64,000 bases of DNA from Rhizophagus clarus (lineage: Eukaryota; Glomeromycota; Glomeromycetes; Glomerales; Glomeraceae), in assembly GCA_015698045.1 (NCBI GenBank), contig BLAL01000034.1:1-64000 (forward strand). The letters run 5' to 3'. The notes beneath the pieces were generated by a model. That model saw only the letters and a program-made list of their open reading frames with translations, was not told the DNA's origin and ran no database searches. A program made the position numbers and the translations under genes. This document shows, in pieces, positions 1 to 11,185 of this stretch (positions are counted from its first letter, which is position 1; each line of letters begins with the position of its first letter).

Positions 1-3000
1 GCAAGAGAATCAGCAAATTCGTTCCAGTAATTGCCATCATGACCTTTGACTTTGACGGGAAAGACTGCGAGACTTTTGGTATGAACAAGACGCTCAATAG
101 AAGCCCACAGCTCGAAGTTAGTAGTTTTGTAAAACAGACGACTATTAGAATAGGAAGAAGATGCACATTGTCGCAAACCATCAATGGCAGCTTGGGAGTC
201 CGTGTAAGATGGTAACAGACCAGCCGAGTGACGCTTAAAGCAGCGTAAATTGCAGCAGCTTCAGCTCTGGTAGAGGAAGGCCAGTTTCGTATAGTACCGT
301 GCGCATATGTAGCAACAGAGTTAAGATATCCAGCGTCAGGAATTATTTAGACCCAAGACCAACCCATCGAGACTTCAGGTGTTCCGAGGTTAATCAAAGA
401 ACCATTGGTATAATAACGATAGTGAGAGCCTGATGGGAGAGGAACTGATGAAGAAAAGGAAGATTGATTATCTATAAAGGGAGACACAATAAGATCATCC
501 ACAATACTAGAGGAAGAGGAGGAAAAATCTGGCAAAAGATCAAGACGCCGATAATAAGGAATAACAATGATACTAAGATCAGCCCAAGTATGAGGAGAAA
601 TGACTTCCGAAGTAGATTGACGAATGCGTTCACAATTTGTAGGCAAAATTATGGATCGCAACAAAGAAATCTTGAAGGTGCAGCGAGACGGAACGGCAGA
701 ATATTTACTAGCCGAAGGAAACAGAACATGTGCGTCACAGCCTGGACAGGGACGAAGGCGAACAATATCACCCGGAGAAGAGAGACAGTCAGATATCCAA
801 TGGACAATCACACAGGTATCTTTCTTGGGTTGGACGCTAAGTTGTTTGCCGAAAAGAGGAGCACCGTTGCTATCAAGCGTGACGAGCCAATGACGATTCT
901 TTTGCGTTGTAGTGGTACCGGGAAGTAAAACAATAGAAGAAGTAACAGAAGGAGGGCGTACATACTGATCAGACAACTGATCATGAGAGCCGGGAAGGGT
1001 CGTATGGGCCTTGATGTCCAAGTACCATTTATGAAGGAGGGAACGGCCACGCTTATCCTCAAGTTGGGCAATATAAGCAGTGCGATAAGCTGTCCAGGAA
1101 ATGAGATGAGAGCCAGAAGGCGCAATTAATTGTGATAAGTAATAGAGATGACGTTTCCGGAGGACCTTGAGGCAAGCTTTAAAAACTTGTGGGCTCATAC
1201 ACAAATATAAAGGAGTATGACCAGGAAGAGTAAGGTCTGGTAACGTAGAAGAGAACTGAGCGTGTTGCAAGCGGAAGGGGGTAGAAACCATGGAGGCAAT
1301 AGTGCACGCGATATAGTCACATTTAAAAATATTCATGTTGGACCATAAGGACCAATCATCCACCATCAGAGGAGAAATAGGAATCAAAAACCTAAACTGT
1401 ATCAACATTAATCTATAAATAAACAAACGCTGAATAAAAGGTGTAGAAGAATTAGCCATCAAAAATAAATTATTAACATGACATTGTGTCAGATGAGAAG
1501 ATAGATTAATCAAGCCTAAAGCTTGGGAAAGGTAAAGTATAGGATTGGGAAGAGAACGGGAAAAATTAGCCTTATGCTTGACGAGAGAGCATACGGATCG
1601 TGTAGCAGCATAACAATCCGATGCTGAAAGGTGGGTAACTTGCATGCGGTACTCGAGTTTAGGAATAAGCACCGAGTTATATAGGTAAACCACTTGTTTA
1701 GCAGAGAGCTTGGCCGGGCGAAGAGTGGCGGCGAACGAATTATATTCACTGGCGATTTGTTTCCTGACAAAGTCACGAGAGCCTTTAATATTAAACCATA
1801 CCCCTAGAAAACGAAAAGAAGAAGTAATAGAGAGAGGAGTAACGGAGATGGAAGAAATATCGTTCAAAGACGATAAGGATAAGTGAAATTCCACAGGGAG
1901 AATAGTGGATGTGGTGGTTAAAGGCAATGAATTTGATATCAAGACATATTTCTGATGGTTGGCAGAAGTATTGTTCAACGAATAGAATTCTTCTGTAATT
2001 GATAACATATGTTCCAGTCCAGCCTTCGATGAAGAAATAAGAGTGGAATCATCCATAAAGACCAGATTGTTGATAGAAATATCAGGAATAGAGACCGTAT
2101 CAGCGGAAGATAAGGATGGGGATCGTAGTACATAAGGATCCAACATCTCAGATTTCAAAACAGTCAAAAGAGGATCGATGTAAATGACCCATAAGAGCGG
2201 GGAAATCACTTCGCCTTGATCTATACTGATGCGAACCCGGTAGGAAGAAGTCTCACCATGGGCAGTAAACACCCGATTTGAACGGTTCATAAAAAGAGAC
2301 AAAATAAGCGAAATAGCAGTCGCAGGTAGACGAATGCGTTCCAGAGCGAATTTCAACATAGTCAAATTGACAGAGTCAAAGGCTTTAGAGATGTCTTGCG
2401 ATAAAATCCAGAGAGGAGAATTGGTGTGATTGGCATCATGAATGATAGACTCAAGGGTGATGATTGGGTCACGGCAGGTACCTCCTGGTAGCCCCGCAAA
2501 ATTGCCACCTTTAAGAACATTGTGGGTAGCTAGAACGGTAGACAATCGGTTGTAAAAAAGCTTGACAAAGGATTTTCGGATAACTTCCAGAAGTGTAATG
2601 GGACGGGTATTTTTCAACTGGCATCGCCATTCGTGCGGCTTTGGGATGGGAAAAACCATAGCTTGCCGCCAGAGATCAGGAATGTCAGCAGAAGCAAAAC
2701 AGTTGCGGATCAGGGTTAAAAGTAAAGAGTTGGCAATAGGTCCCAAATGTTTGAGCATTTCATAGGTAATCATGGAAGGGCCGGGAGCTTTGCCATTGGG
2801 CATAGAAGAAACCGTAGAGAGCCATTCCTCTAAGGAAGGGGGAGACAATAGGGAACTATAAATATCCGAAGAAACAGAGTCCATGGGTAAATACGCAGAG
2901 CGCCATCGATCAGGCAGAGCTGATATATGCGAAGGTGGGGAGGATTTGATAGGAACAGCATTTTGAAAATGTTTAACCACAGCATCAGAAATGTCCTTTG

Positions 3001-4603
3001 GATCCGTCAACAATTGAGGAGTGGTAGAATGATCAATAAAGACACGATCCAAAATGATGCGATGACGTAAGCGAGAAAGCGCTGAGCTTATAAATGAAGA
3101 AATGTCAGTATCAAAATTCTGGTCGCGAGACGCTAAATGAGCCTTAATAGAAGAGTCCTGAAATTCTTTTTCTTTCAAAAGATGTAAGCCTCTTAACAAA
3201 GAAGAGGCACGTGAAAGAGTACTGTATAAAGAATTAAAGTTATCCGTCTGACAAGAAAGTAAAGTTGAAGGTAAAACAGGGACGGAAGAAAAAATGGATT
3301 TATACAAATTAAATATATTATTTAATCTGATCAAATAGCCAGACCATTTACGGTCATGGGAAGAAGAAAAGGTATGTGGGTATTTACGCAATAATCTAAC
3401 AGAGTGAAGAACACGATTAAGGAAGCGATAATGCTGTATTAGGGATTCTAAATCTTTAGGGATTTTTGGGGTATGGTCATTACCAACAGTTCGTGCGGGT
3501 AGGATAGCATTGGCACCAGCTATAATGTTAGTGTGTAAATATTCACACATACGATTGGCGTGCCAAGAAGCAAATACAACGGGAGATATATTGCACAGAT
3601 TGTCAACATGAGCAGAAAAGTCCTCCCATTGCGAAAGGGTAACCGAATCAAAGGAAAAGATACGACGAGAACGTCGTTGAAGCTGCCGAGCACGTGCTGG
3701 CTTGAGAGAAGAAAATAAAAAGGAAGAATCGAAATAAGTAATAACAGGATTATGATCAGAAAGACTAAGATCACGCACGTCAAAAATGACAGAGGTGAGT
3801 AAAAATCGTTTGAGAAGGGGACAAGACCAGACATAATCAATGCGGGAAATAATATCTGCACGATGAAAGGTGCCCAAAGAAGTAGAAGAAAAATTAACAG
3901 GAGTAAAGTCGACATATCCATTTGATAAGAGAAAATTAAAAAGACGATGGATACGTTTGGAGGCGATTTGAGGTTGATTGAAAAATATAGGGTAGAATTG
4001 ATCTAGGTGCATATTAAAATCGCCACAAACTGCGTGGTGAAAACCTAATCGTTTAGCGTCCGACAGGGCAAAAATGAGGAGGTCGATAGTCTCATCGCGC
4101 AGGGATTGATCAGAAGAAGGAGGGATATAAACAACAAAAATACGAAGCTTAATGTTTCCTTTAAAGTATAGGTCAACAGAAAGCAAGCGTGATGAAAGGG
4201 AAGTATAAGTGTGAACATGAGAGGCCAAAGAATTATCAATAAAGAGGGATACACCCCCGGAAGAACGAACATGTTGGGAGGTGTCCAAAACAGAGGAAAA
4301 AACAGTATAATTAGAAAGTCGTTTAGACAAAAAATGCATTTGTTTAGGATGTATGTGAGTGTCAACGACACCCCCAAAAGAGATGTGTTTGAGGGAAAAG
4401 AAATCATTTAAAAGCTCGATCTTATTCTGTGAAAACATCTTAAGACCGTTAATGTTAAGGGAGGAAATATTAAAGGAATTGCAGGGGGAGAGCGAAGGAG
4501 AAGTAAAAGAAAATAAAGAATCTTGTAAGGTAAGGTTATCTATGTCTATGGGGTTGGGGGGGTTGCGAACAAAGGAATCGTAATCAAAATTATTGTCCGT
4601 CAT
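1..4603 (-). pseudogene. LINE ORF2: APE endonuclease / reverse transcriptase / RNase H, stop plus frameshift in RNase H
   Basis: An open frame of 1418 codons runs from the ATG at 4603 to a TAA at 349-347. The N-terminal endonuclease shows SLNINGL, DTHIHPKQ (Asp where the family usually has Glu), GDFN, RIDYVW and SDHNPV. The reverse transcriptase shows GKAPGPS, a TRPITLLE block, DISKAFDSVN, DQGEVISP and FMDDS in place of the usual F/Y-A-DD. RNase H begins at YTNGS, where family members have YTDGS, so the first catalytic Asp is Asn. The frame continues past the TAA as IIPDAGYLNSV and then needs a one-base shift near 232-245 to reach TDSQAAIDGL and KGHDGNYWNEFADSL. The RNase H domain is therefore broken three ways, while endonuclease and RT look intact. 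The 3' end is missing from the window. Confidence 0.9.
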
Positions 4604-4652
4604 TATAGCACTATGATAAAATCAGATGGGGAAAGAATAAGGAGAAGGATAA

Positions 4653-6777
4653 TTAATTAGAACCAGCTTTGTTAGCTGAGTCCGAGGAAGATGAAGAAGA
4701 AGCAATGGATCCAATAAAACCGCTAATAGAGTTGGCAAGCATATCCAATTTGTTTTCAATAGCTGAATGCTTCGCATTAATGGCTTGAATTTCGTCGTGT
4801 GTTTGGGTGGAGGGGTGAGCCATATGAGAAGTAGAAGACAAAGAGGAGATATCAGGGATATCAACTGGAGCGGAGATGGGAGCTCTAACTGGTCGCGAAG
4901 GAATGAAACCAGGAGATAGGGGGTTGAGGGTCCTTTGTACGGGCGAAACAGCGGAGCGAGGAGAGACCTGCTTAACAGTAGGAGCAGGTATAGCCGGTGC
5001 GTCTATGAGCATCTCAGAAGTCTGAGTAGCGGTTGGGATGTCAGGCGGGGGTAGCAGACCAAGGTGTTGCTCAATACGACTCATACATCTATCGTTGAGT
5101 TCTAAAGCTGTGATACGATCCCGAACGTCAGCCATGTCTTGTTGGAGAGATTTCAACAAGGATAAAATATTAGCAGCCTCGTGAGGAGACATAGCAGTAG
5201 CTTGATTGGGTGTTGAGAGAGGAGGGGGAGAACGTACGACCGTAGAAAAGGATACTGAACGGTCACGTTTATCATTGGATTTAGAGCGATCCCGGCGAGG
5301 ATTGTTATTAAGTCGGGTGTTAGCCAAGGGTTTTTGTGGTTGGGAGGATTGAGTTACCAGGACCTTTTGATCTCGAGCGTGAACGAGAGCCTGAGCGTGA
5401 ACGCTCTTTAGATCTGGCAGGTTGGTTGATATTGAATCGTTCTTTAAGTGCAGCCACCGGGTTCCTTCCCCTAGTACGACCTCGATCTTGGCGGCTCGGG
5501 CATTGAGAGGGAGCACAGCCCAATTTACCACATCTGTGGTAAAGTTTATTGGTATTGTCAGGGAGGTTCCATTGTAATGTATGGCCTCGGAAACCAATGA
5601 TTTGTTCCATAGCGGCATCCATGGTTTCTTGAGAATTGAACGTAACATAAGCCCAACGTTTGGGTTTATAGGAATTGAGGGAGAGGGGAACGTTGATAGC
5701 CTTAGCACCAAGATCTCTCGTGAGGGGAGCCAGGTCGATATCCTTGGTGTTAGGAGGTAATTGCGTAAGCGTAGCAACAAAAGCTCGGCGGGAGGATTTC
5801 TGATCGACTGTGTAGTGATACGGAGTCACCCGGAGGCAGGTGGAGAAGCAGTAAACGGCCCATTGGGTGTCAAAGCGAGTGATAGAAAGGGCAGAATCAT
5901 AGACAATTCTGGCTTGTTGTACTTTGGCATTTTTCCTGGAGTAAACTCGACAGGATTGAATGTTACTGAATTTCTTGAAATAAGACATGATATTGTCTTT
6001 AGTTAAGAAGAAAGGAATATCAGTAACTTGGATGGCTCGGAGATCCTCATCACTCCGGAGCTGCTTAGGATCATGGGCATGAAATACAAGATCTGGGAAC
6101 TGCTGGTGAGCAGCACCAACGCATGCATCACGGGCCTCCTTGGATTGGAAATGAATAACGAGGCGTTTGGCATCGCCAGAACCAGTCATCCTTGCTTTAC
6201 CAGTGTACGATTCGTACATTTCTAAAAAGGTGTTGTTGACGGCATCTATCAATGCCTTATTGGTAGTGAAATTTTTTAGAGTTTCAGGGGCAGAGTTGGG
6301 GGCAGCCGCAGCTTGAAAATCATTTCTGTCGATAGAAAAGGTTGGAGATTGAACAAGGAATTGATCAACCGGGGGATCATCATCAGTAGCCTTATCAGGC
6401 GACGCGTTAGGGAGGGATGCAGGAGTCGTTGTTCGAGCGTGCATGGACGCGTTAAGTCCATCAGACGCGTTATCGTTAGGCGCAGATAGTGCCGCAGCAA
6501 TATTCGGATGAGAGGAGAGAGAAGTAGAAGCAGTATTGTTTTCTTGAGGGGAAGAAGTAAGAACTTCAACACCAGCGTCAGCCGCTGTGTCGGCGATGAT
6601 ATTTTCATCCATAGCTTGTTCGGAGATGGTTCGAGAGCGTTTTTGTTGGACAGTGTTCTCACCGTCAGAACCAGAGTTATCAGAGTTATTATTATTGTTT
6701 CTTCGTTCTTGGCGGCTGGCCTTCCTACTATTAGGATTAAAGGAGCCGCGGCCTCGTCTAGCAACGTTATTAGGCAT
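4653..6777 (-). pseudogene. LINE ORF1 (gag-like RNA-binding protein), one frameshift
   Basis: The first frame starts at the ATG at 6777 and stops at 5320 (485 aa). A second frame carries the rest down to 4653. The natural crossover is near 5375, inside an RS-rich stretch, where the +1-shifted frame reads RDQKVLVTQ and onward. The restored protein would be near 690 aa. It has a Ser/Asn-rich N-terminus, two RRM-like folds (around IQVTDIPFFLTKDNI and AYVTFNSQETMDAAM), a zinc-knuckle-like LYHRCGKLGCAPSQCP, an RS/basic linker, and a helical segment (SLLKSLQQDMADVRDRITAL) that could be a coiled coil. The knuckle's first Cys appears replaced by Tyr. A programmed frameshift is possible but I see no clear slippery site, so a mutation is more likely. 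Confidence 0.8.
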
Positions 6778-7082
6778 ATTCGAGGACTTTTGGGTAGGGA
6801 AAACTATAAGTTTTTATGAAAAAAGTGTTAGCTAAAAAAATGGACAGAGTGATCAGCGGAAAAAGGTGCGCAGATCGTTCCAGAATTTAAATTCAAATTA
6901 ACCAATCCATTTAATTGAATCAGAATAAATAGAATATTTCGAACGAGGGTTTCTGAGCAACAGTGCAGCCAAAAGTGGAGGAACCTAGTCAGGGATTACC
7001 ATGTAAGTAAATAAATAAAATTACATTCATATAAATTAAATGTATTTATCGAATATTCAAACTGATTTTGATATTTAGAACT
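6778..7082. other. LINE 5' leader and flank, no gene
   Basis: About 100 bp upstream of the LINE ORF1 start, probably its 5' UTR, then AT-rich flank. A strong donor-like GTAAGT at 7003 pairs with an acceptor-like TATTTAG ending at 7078. This could be a leader intron of the small ORF starting at 7083. Nothing else is recognisable. Confidence 0.4.
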
Positions 7083-7341
7083 ATGTCCTTTATCGTAATG
7101 GTAACCCTGGGCGGCGGTTGTAGACGCGTACCAGCCAAAGATATTATCGCGAATTTAGAACGAGATTTTGGGAAAGACTGGGTAATTATACTATAATAAA
7201 ATTTATAATTAATATTTACGTTCATGTTTTAAATTTGATAAATTTGATCAATTTTAGTCACGCGTGATGATCGTAGGAGAAGGAGAAACTTACCTACGTA
7301 TCGTAGAAGATAATTATTTTTATTTTTTATTTATTAAGTGA
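7083..7341 (+). CDS. Small spliced ORF, 60 aa, unknown function
   Basis: Proposed exons are 7083-7181 and 7258-7341, with a 76-bp intron (GTAATT to TTTTAG); both junctions are phase 0. The product begins MSFIVMVTLGGGCRRVPAKD, continues DIIANLERDFGKDW and, after the splice, SRVMIVGEGETYLRIVEDN before an AT-rich, Phe/Tyr-rich tail. The stretch is markedly richer in GC than its surroundings and has sensible codon use up to the tail. The real C-terminus may be different: GTGAGT at 7338 to GTACAG ending at 7430 could be a further intron. It may be a decayed fragment of a repeated gene. I do not recognise a family. Confidence 0.33.
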
Positions 7342-7688
7342 GTAGCTAGGCCTAGTTCGTACCAAATATCGGCTGGAGACTCATGTTTTTTTTGGGCTAT
7401 GACTGATACTGACGTTCACGCTGTACAGCCTGGGTACTATTTTATAAAATAGTAGCGAACAAATATCAAATGTGTATTTTTTTATTAAGTTATAATAAAA
7501 ATTAGAATTTACTTTAATTTTAACATAAAAATTGTAAATGATAAAAAATTCATAAATAAAAATAAATTTGTTTTCCCAAACTTAAAAAAAAAGGTGTTTA
7601 TATAAAAGAAAAGGTGTTTATATTATTTTTGATTATTCAATAGTATCACATGCCCCTTGTATACATTCTACTGCATACGCAGCTTTAA
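7342..7688. other. Intergenic, no gene seen
   Basis: A GC-richer patch at 7340-7430 (possible end of the small ORF's transcript) followed by AT-rich DNA with two near-identical AAGGTGTTTATAT stretches at about 7591 and 7612. Confidence 0.5.
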
Positions 7689-8290
7689 CGTAATATTAAA
7701 TTTTCAAAATATTTTAACCGTAATATTACGCAGGTTTACAGTCTCGTAAATTTTCAAAATATTTTAACCGTAATATTACGCAGGTTTACAATCTCGTAAA
7801 TTTTCAAAATATTTTAACCGTAATATTACGCAGGTTTACAATCTCGTAAATTTTTGAAATATTTTAACCGTAATATTATGCAGGTTTACAGTCTCGTAAA
7901 TTTTCAAAACATTTTAACCGTAATATTACGCAGGTTTACAGTTTCGTAAATTTGCAGAATATTTTGACCGTAATATTACGCAGGTTTACAGTTTCGTAAA
8001 TTTTTGAAATATTTCAACCGTAATATTACGCAGGTTTACAGTTTCGTAAATTTTCGAAATATTTTGACCGTAATATTGTGTAAATCTTACGATATTGAAA
8101 ACTTGCGTAATATTTTGACTGTAATATTGCGTAAATCTTACAATATTGAAAACTTGCGTAATATTTTGACCGTAATATCACATAAATCTTACGAAATTGT
8201 AAACTTATGTAATATTTTGAAATTTTTCGAAATATTATGCCATAAACTTTCGTAAACTTACAAAATCGTAAACTTACGCAATTTTTTGCC
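7689..8290. repeat. Minisatellite, about 11-12 tandem units of 50-52 bp
   Basis: The unit is exactly 50 bp over the first seven copies (CGTAAATTTT starts at 7745, 7795, 7845, 7895, 7945, 7995, 8045). Each unit contains CGTAATATTACG, a 12-bp perfect palindrome, then CAGGTTTACA. The units after about 8090 diverge and lengthen to about 51-52 bp, reading GCGTAAATCTTACRATATTG. An 83-codon open frame across the second half is only the repeat read in frame (about 17 aa per unit) and is not a gene. Confidence 0.93.
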
Positions 8291-9042
8291 CTATAAAATT
8301 TCCTGATGAGGTAAGAAAGACAATACCTGATATTAATTCATTAAATATATTCATGCAATTTTTTTATATATAAACAACATATTTATTTTATTAGAAAATC
8401 TTAAAAAGAACAAAAATGGTTAAAAGAACTCTACTAACAGTTTAATGTTAAAAAAAAGTGCAAATACCTATCTCAAAATAATCAAGCAAAAGTGATGGAA
8501 GACTGGATTAGGATGATAAAAACATATGGTTCTTAGTTTAATTCTTTAATATTTTGTAATAATTGAAAATAATTTAATACTTTTGCTTTAATTATTCATT
8601 AGAATTAATATTTTATATCTCACTATGATGATTTATTACAATAATTTTAATTGTATAAAAATTTACATGTACTGCAGGTAAAAAATAAATAAAATTATTC
8701 CAAAAAATAAACTTCCATTTATATTATATGATTATTATACATATATAAAAATGTAACTGTTAATATGTCAATTTTTCTGATCATTGCCTAAAATTTCTGT
8801 TAATGTGCTGCAACCTACAAGTAAAGAGCTAATTAACCATTAAGAAATTTTTCCAATCAAATTCATTTTGAAAAGTTTTATTAATCCAAATTTCTGTTTA
8901 TATTCTACAATTACGATATTTATATATATTTTTAGAAATAAAAATTTAATCATTTTTAATGAAATTATTAATATTTTAAAAATTTTATGTGCTGCGCTCA
9001 TGATACCATTTATGTCTTACAGTGATGTAATTGTAAAATTAC
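8291..9042. other. AT-rich spacer, no gene seen
   Basis: Low-complexity AT-rich DNA without a credible ORF, RNA gene or repeat family. Confidence 0.6.
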
Positions 9043-9120
9043 ATTAGCCAATCAAAATATTTACATGTGATAGGGGGTGAGAAATTATTCAGATGAGAAA
9101 TAAATTTTCTTTAATATATA
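9043..9120. repeat. Left direct repeat flanking the pyrimidine tract
   Basis: The block starts ATTAGCCAATCAAAA, contains GTGATAGGGG and ends GAGAAATAAATT with a poly-T/AT tail. A diverged copy in the same orientation lies at 11077-11185, about 2.03 kb away. Confidence 0.65.
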
Positions 9121-9269
9121 TTTTTTTACATTTTTACTTCAATTTCAAAAGTCTAGTTATGTTTTTTATCTGACAATCTTATAAAAATGAAAAAAAATTA
9201 GTTATATTAAATAAAAAATAACTTTATCATATTGACTAGTTATTTGTTTACATCTATTTTTCTTTTTCA

Positions 9270-10860
9270 GTTAGCTTTTGGCCTCGCATCAAAGGTTTGA
9301 TATTTCAGTTTTTCTTATTTTCACTTTTTTTTTTTGCTTCCTAATTTTTTTCTTTTTTCCTTCTTAGACTTTTATTAAGTTTTTCTGATCTTATGTCAAA
9401 AGTACATTATTTTTTTTTTATTTCTAATTTTTTTTTGTTTTATTTTTAACTTTATTTTATTCCTTTTTCCCTTTTATTTTTATAGATATTGGCTTATTTT
9501 TTTTAGATTTTGGCTGCTCCTGGCTTTTTCTTTTTTTTAAGTTTACTAAAACTCTTTGAGAAAGAAGGTGGATATTTGACTTTATTTTTTTTGTTATATT
9601 CTTTTGTTCTTATGTTCATTACCATTACTAACAACAGTTTTTCATTTTTATTTTCTTTTTTTGTCTTTATTTCATTTTTGATTTTGATACTCTTTCATTT
9701 TTGTTCTCTTTTTCTTTCATTTTTATTTCTTTATTCTCTTTTCCTTTCATTTTTTCCCCTTATTTTTATTTTTGTTTTTTCTTCTATCTGTTTCTTATGT
9801 TTTTTCCTTTTTGTTTCTTTTTTCTTCATTTTTTTCTTCTATTTTTCTATTCATTTTTCTTTCCTTTTTCTTTCGCCTTCTTTTTTATCTTCTTTACCTT
9901 TTATCTTCCTTTTTGCAACATGTTTTTTTAGATTTTCTGAAATTTTTCAAAAATAGGATAAGTATTCCACTTTTATTTTTTTTTTACTGTGAATCTTTAT
10001 CTTCGTTACTAAAAAATTTTTTCTTCCATCTTTTCATATTTGTTTTATTTTTGATTTGTTCCCTTTTCTCTTTTATTTTTACTTTTATTTTTTTTTTCAT
10101 TCCCTTTCCTTTTTCTTTTCATTTTATTTTCATTTTCGTTTCTTTCTCTTATTTTCATTTTGTCCTTACCTCTATTTCTTTGGTTTTCCCTTTATTTTTT
10201 TTTTCCTTCCATTTTTTCTTTCCATTTTTTCCATCTGTTTTTCTTCTTTTTCCTTTTATCTTCTGTTTTTGTCTTCTTTATCTTTTATCTTCCTTTTTGT
10301 CGTTATTTTATATTACAAAATTATAATAGTGATTTTATTATTTTGCAACATGTTTTTTTAGGTTTTCTGAATCTTTTCAAAATAGGTGGGTATTCCATTT
10401 CATTCTTTTTTTTTACTGTATCCCTTTATTTTTATTACTAATAAAATTTTTTCTTTCATTTTTTCTTTTTGTTTCATTTTTGATTGTTTTCTTTCATCTT
10501 TCTTTCATTTTATTTTTATTTTTGTTTTATTTTCCTCTTTATTTTCTTTATTTTCTTCTTTTTTGTTACCTTCCTCTTGTTTTTCCTTTTATTTTAATTT
10601 TTGATCCTTTTTCTTTTCATTTTTTTTTTTATGTTAATGTTTTTTCTCTTTACCCTTTCATTTTCCCTTCCATTTCTGTTTTCCTTTCCTTTATTTTAAT
10701 TTTGTTCTTTTTTATTTCTTTGTTTTTTTTTCCTTTGTTTTTTCTTCTTTTATCAAACATATTGTTATTTCACTCCCTTTTGATCTTGTTTTCTTTTCTG
10801 TTTATTTTGTTTTTGTTTTATTACTTTTCATATTTTGTCATTATTGTTGAGTTTTACATC
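9270..10860. repeat. 1.6-kb strand-asymmetric T/C-rich tract with about 400-bp tandem units
   Basis: Nearly all bases on the + strand are T or C. Three related landmarks, each a TTTCTGA/CTAAAnnTTT segment followed by GG(A/T)-rich bases and TATTCCA or TATTTGA, occur near 9531, 9930 and 10358. The last two are each preceded by GCAACATGTTTTTTTA. The spacing of 399 and 428 bp implies a decayed long tandem repeat. Several Phe/Leu/Ser-rich open frames here are artefacts of composition. Confidence 0.8.
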
Positions 10861-11076
10861 ATTATCACTAATTAGATTAAAGATAAAAGTTTAGTTTTGA
10901 ATACAATAAACTTAAGTTTTAATTTTGAATAATATATTTTATTCTTCTATTCAATAAACTTTGAAGGAATAAATACACAAATATTTTGTAACATAAAAGT
11001 TGTGTTTCATATTACAGAATTTTTTTTAACAGCAAATTTTTTATATTTTATGTGAGAATAAATTTTAAGTTAAAAA

Positions 11077-11185
11077 ATTAGCCAATCAAAAATTAGCTAA
11101 TCAAAAATATTTATCACGTAATAGGGGTAAGCAATATCAGATTTCACTTGGAATGAGAAATAAATTCACCCTATATATTATTATA
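11077..11185. repeat. Right direct repeat flanking the pyrimidine tract
   Basis: Starts ATTAGCCAATCAAAA like the block at 9043, includes an internal doubling (GCTAATCAAAA), a GTAATAGGGG segment and GAGAAATAAATT. It is diverged but colinear with the left copy. Confidence 0.65.

Larger units (their letters stand above)
1..6900 (-). mobile_element. Non-LTR retrotransposon (LINE), two ORFs, 3' end off the window
   Basis: A minus-strand element with ORF1 (gag-like, 6777 to 4653) followed after 49 bp by ORF2 (endonuclease, reverse transcriptase, RNase H; 4603 to before 1). Base composition is clearly less AT-rich than the DNA to its right. The APE endonuclease, RT and RNase H order with an RRM-type ORF1 fits I/Tad-like LINE groups; the exact clade is a guess. 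The 3' end and any poly-A tail or target duplication lie upstream of position 1. The 5' end is uncertain: composition becomes AT-rich around 6870-6950, so 6900 is approximate. Both ORFs carry lesions, so this copy is probably immobile by itself. Confidence 0.88.

Noticed and set aside
464-928. 154-codon plus-strand ORF
   Set aside because: Shadow of the LINE ORF2 on the opposite strand; no protein features.
8004-8255. 83-codon ORF with repeated NILTVI units
   Set aside because: It is the minisatellite read in frame; each repeat of about 17 residues equals one 51-bp DNA unit.
7689-8290. CRISPR array
   Set aside because: The units are contiguous tandem repeats with no unique spacers, and the DNA is eukaryotic.
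9510-10875. Several overlapping plus-strand ORFs of 72-184 codons rich in Phe, Leu and Ser
   Set aside because: They run in all three frames through a T/C-only tract, so the lack of stops follows from composition.
9043-11185. LTR retrotransposon with the direct repeats as LTRs
   Set aside because: The repeats are only about 80-110 bp and diverged, no TG..CA ends, primer-binding site or gag-pol is present.
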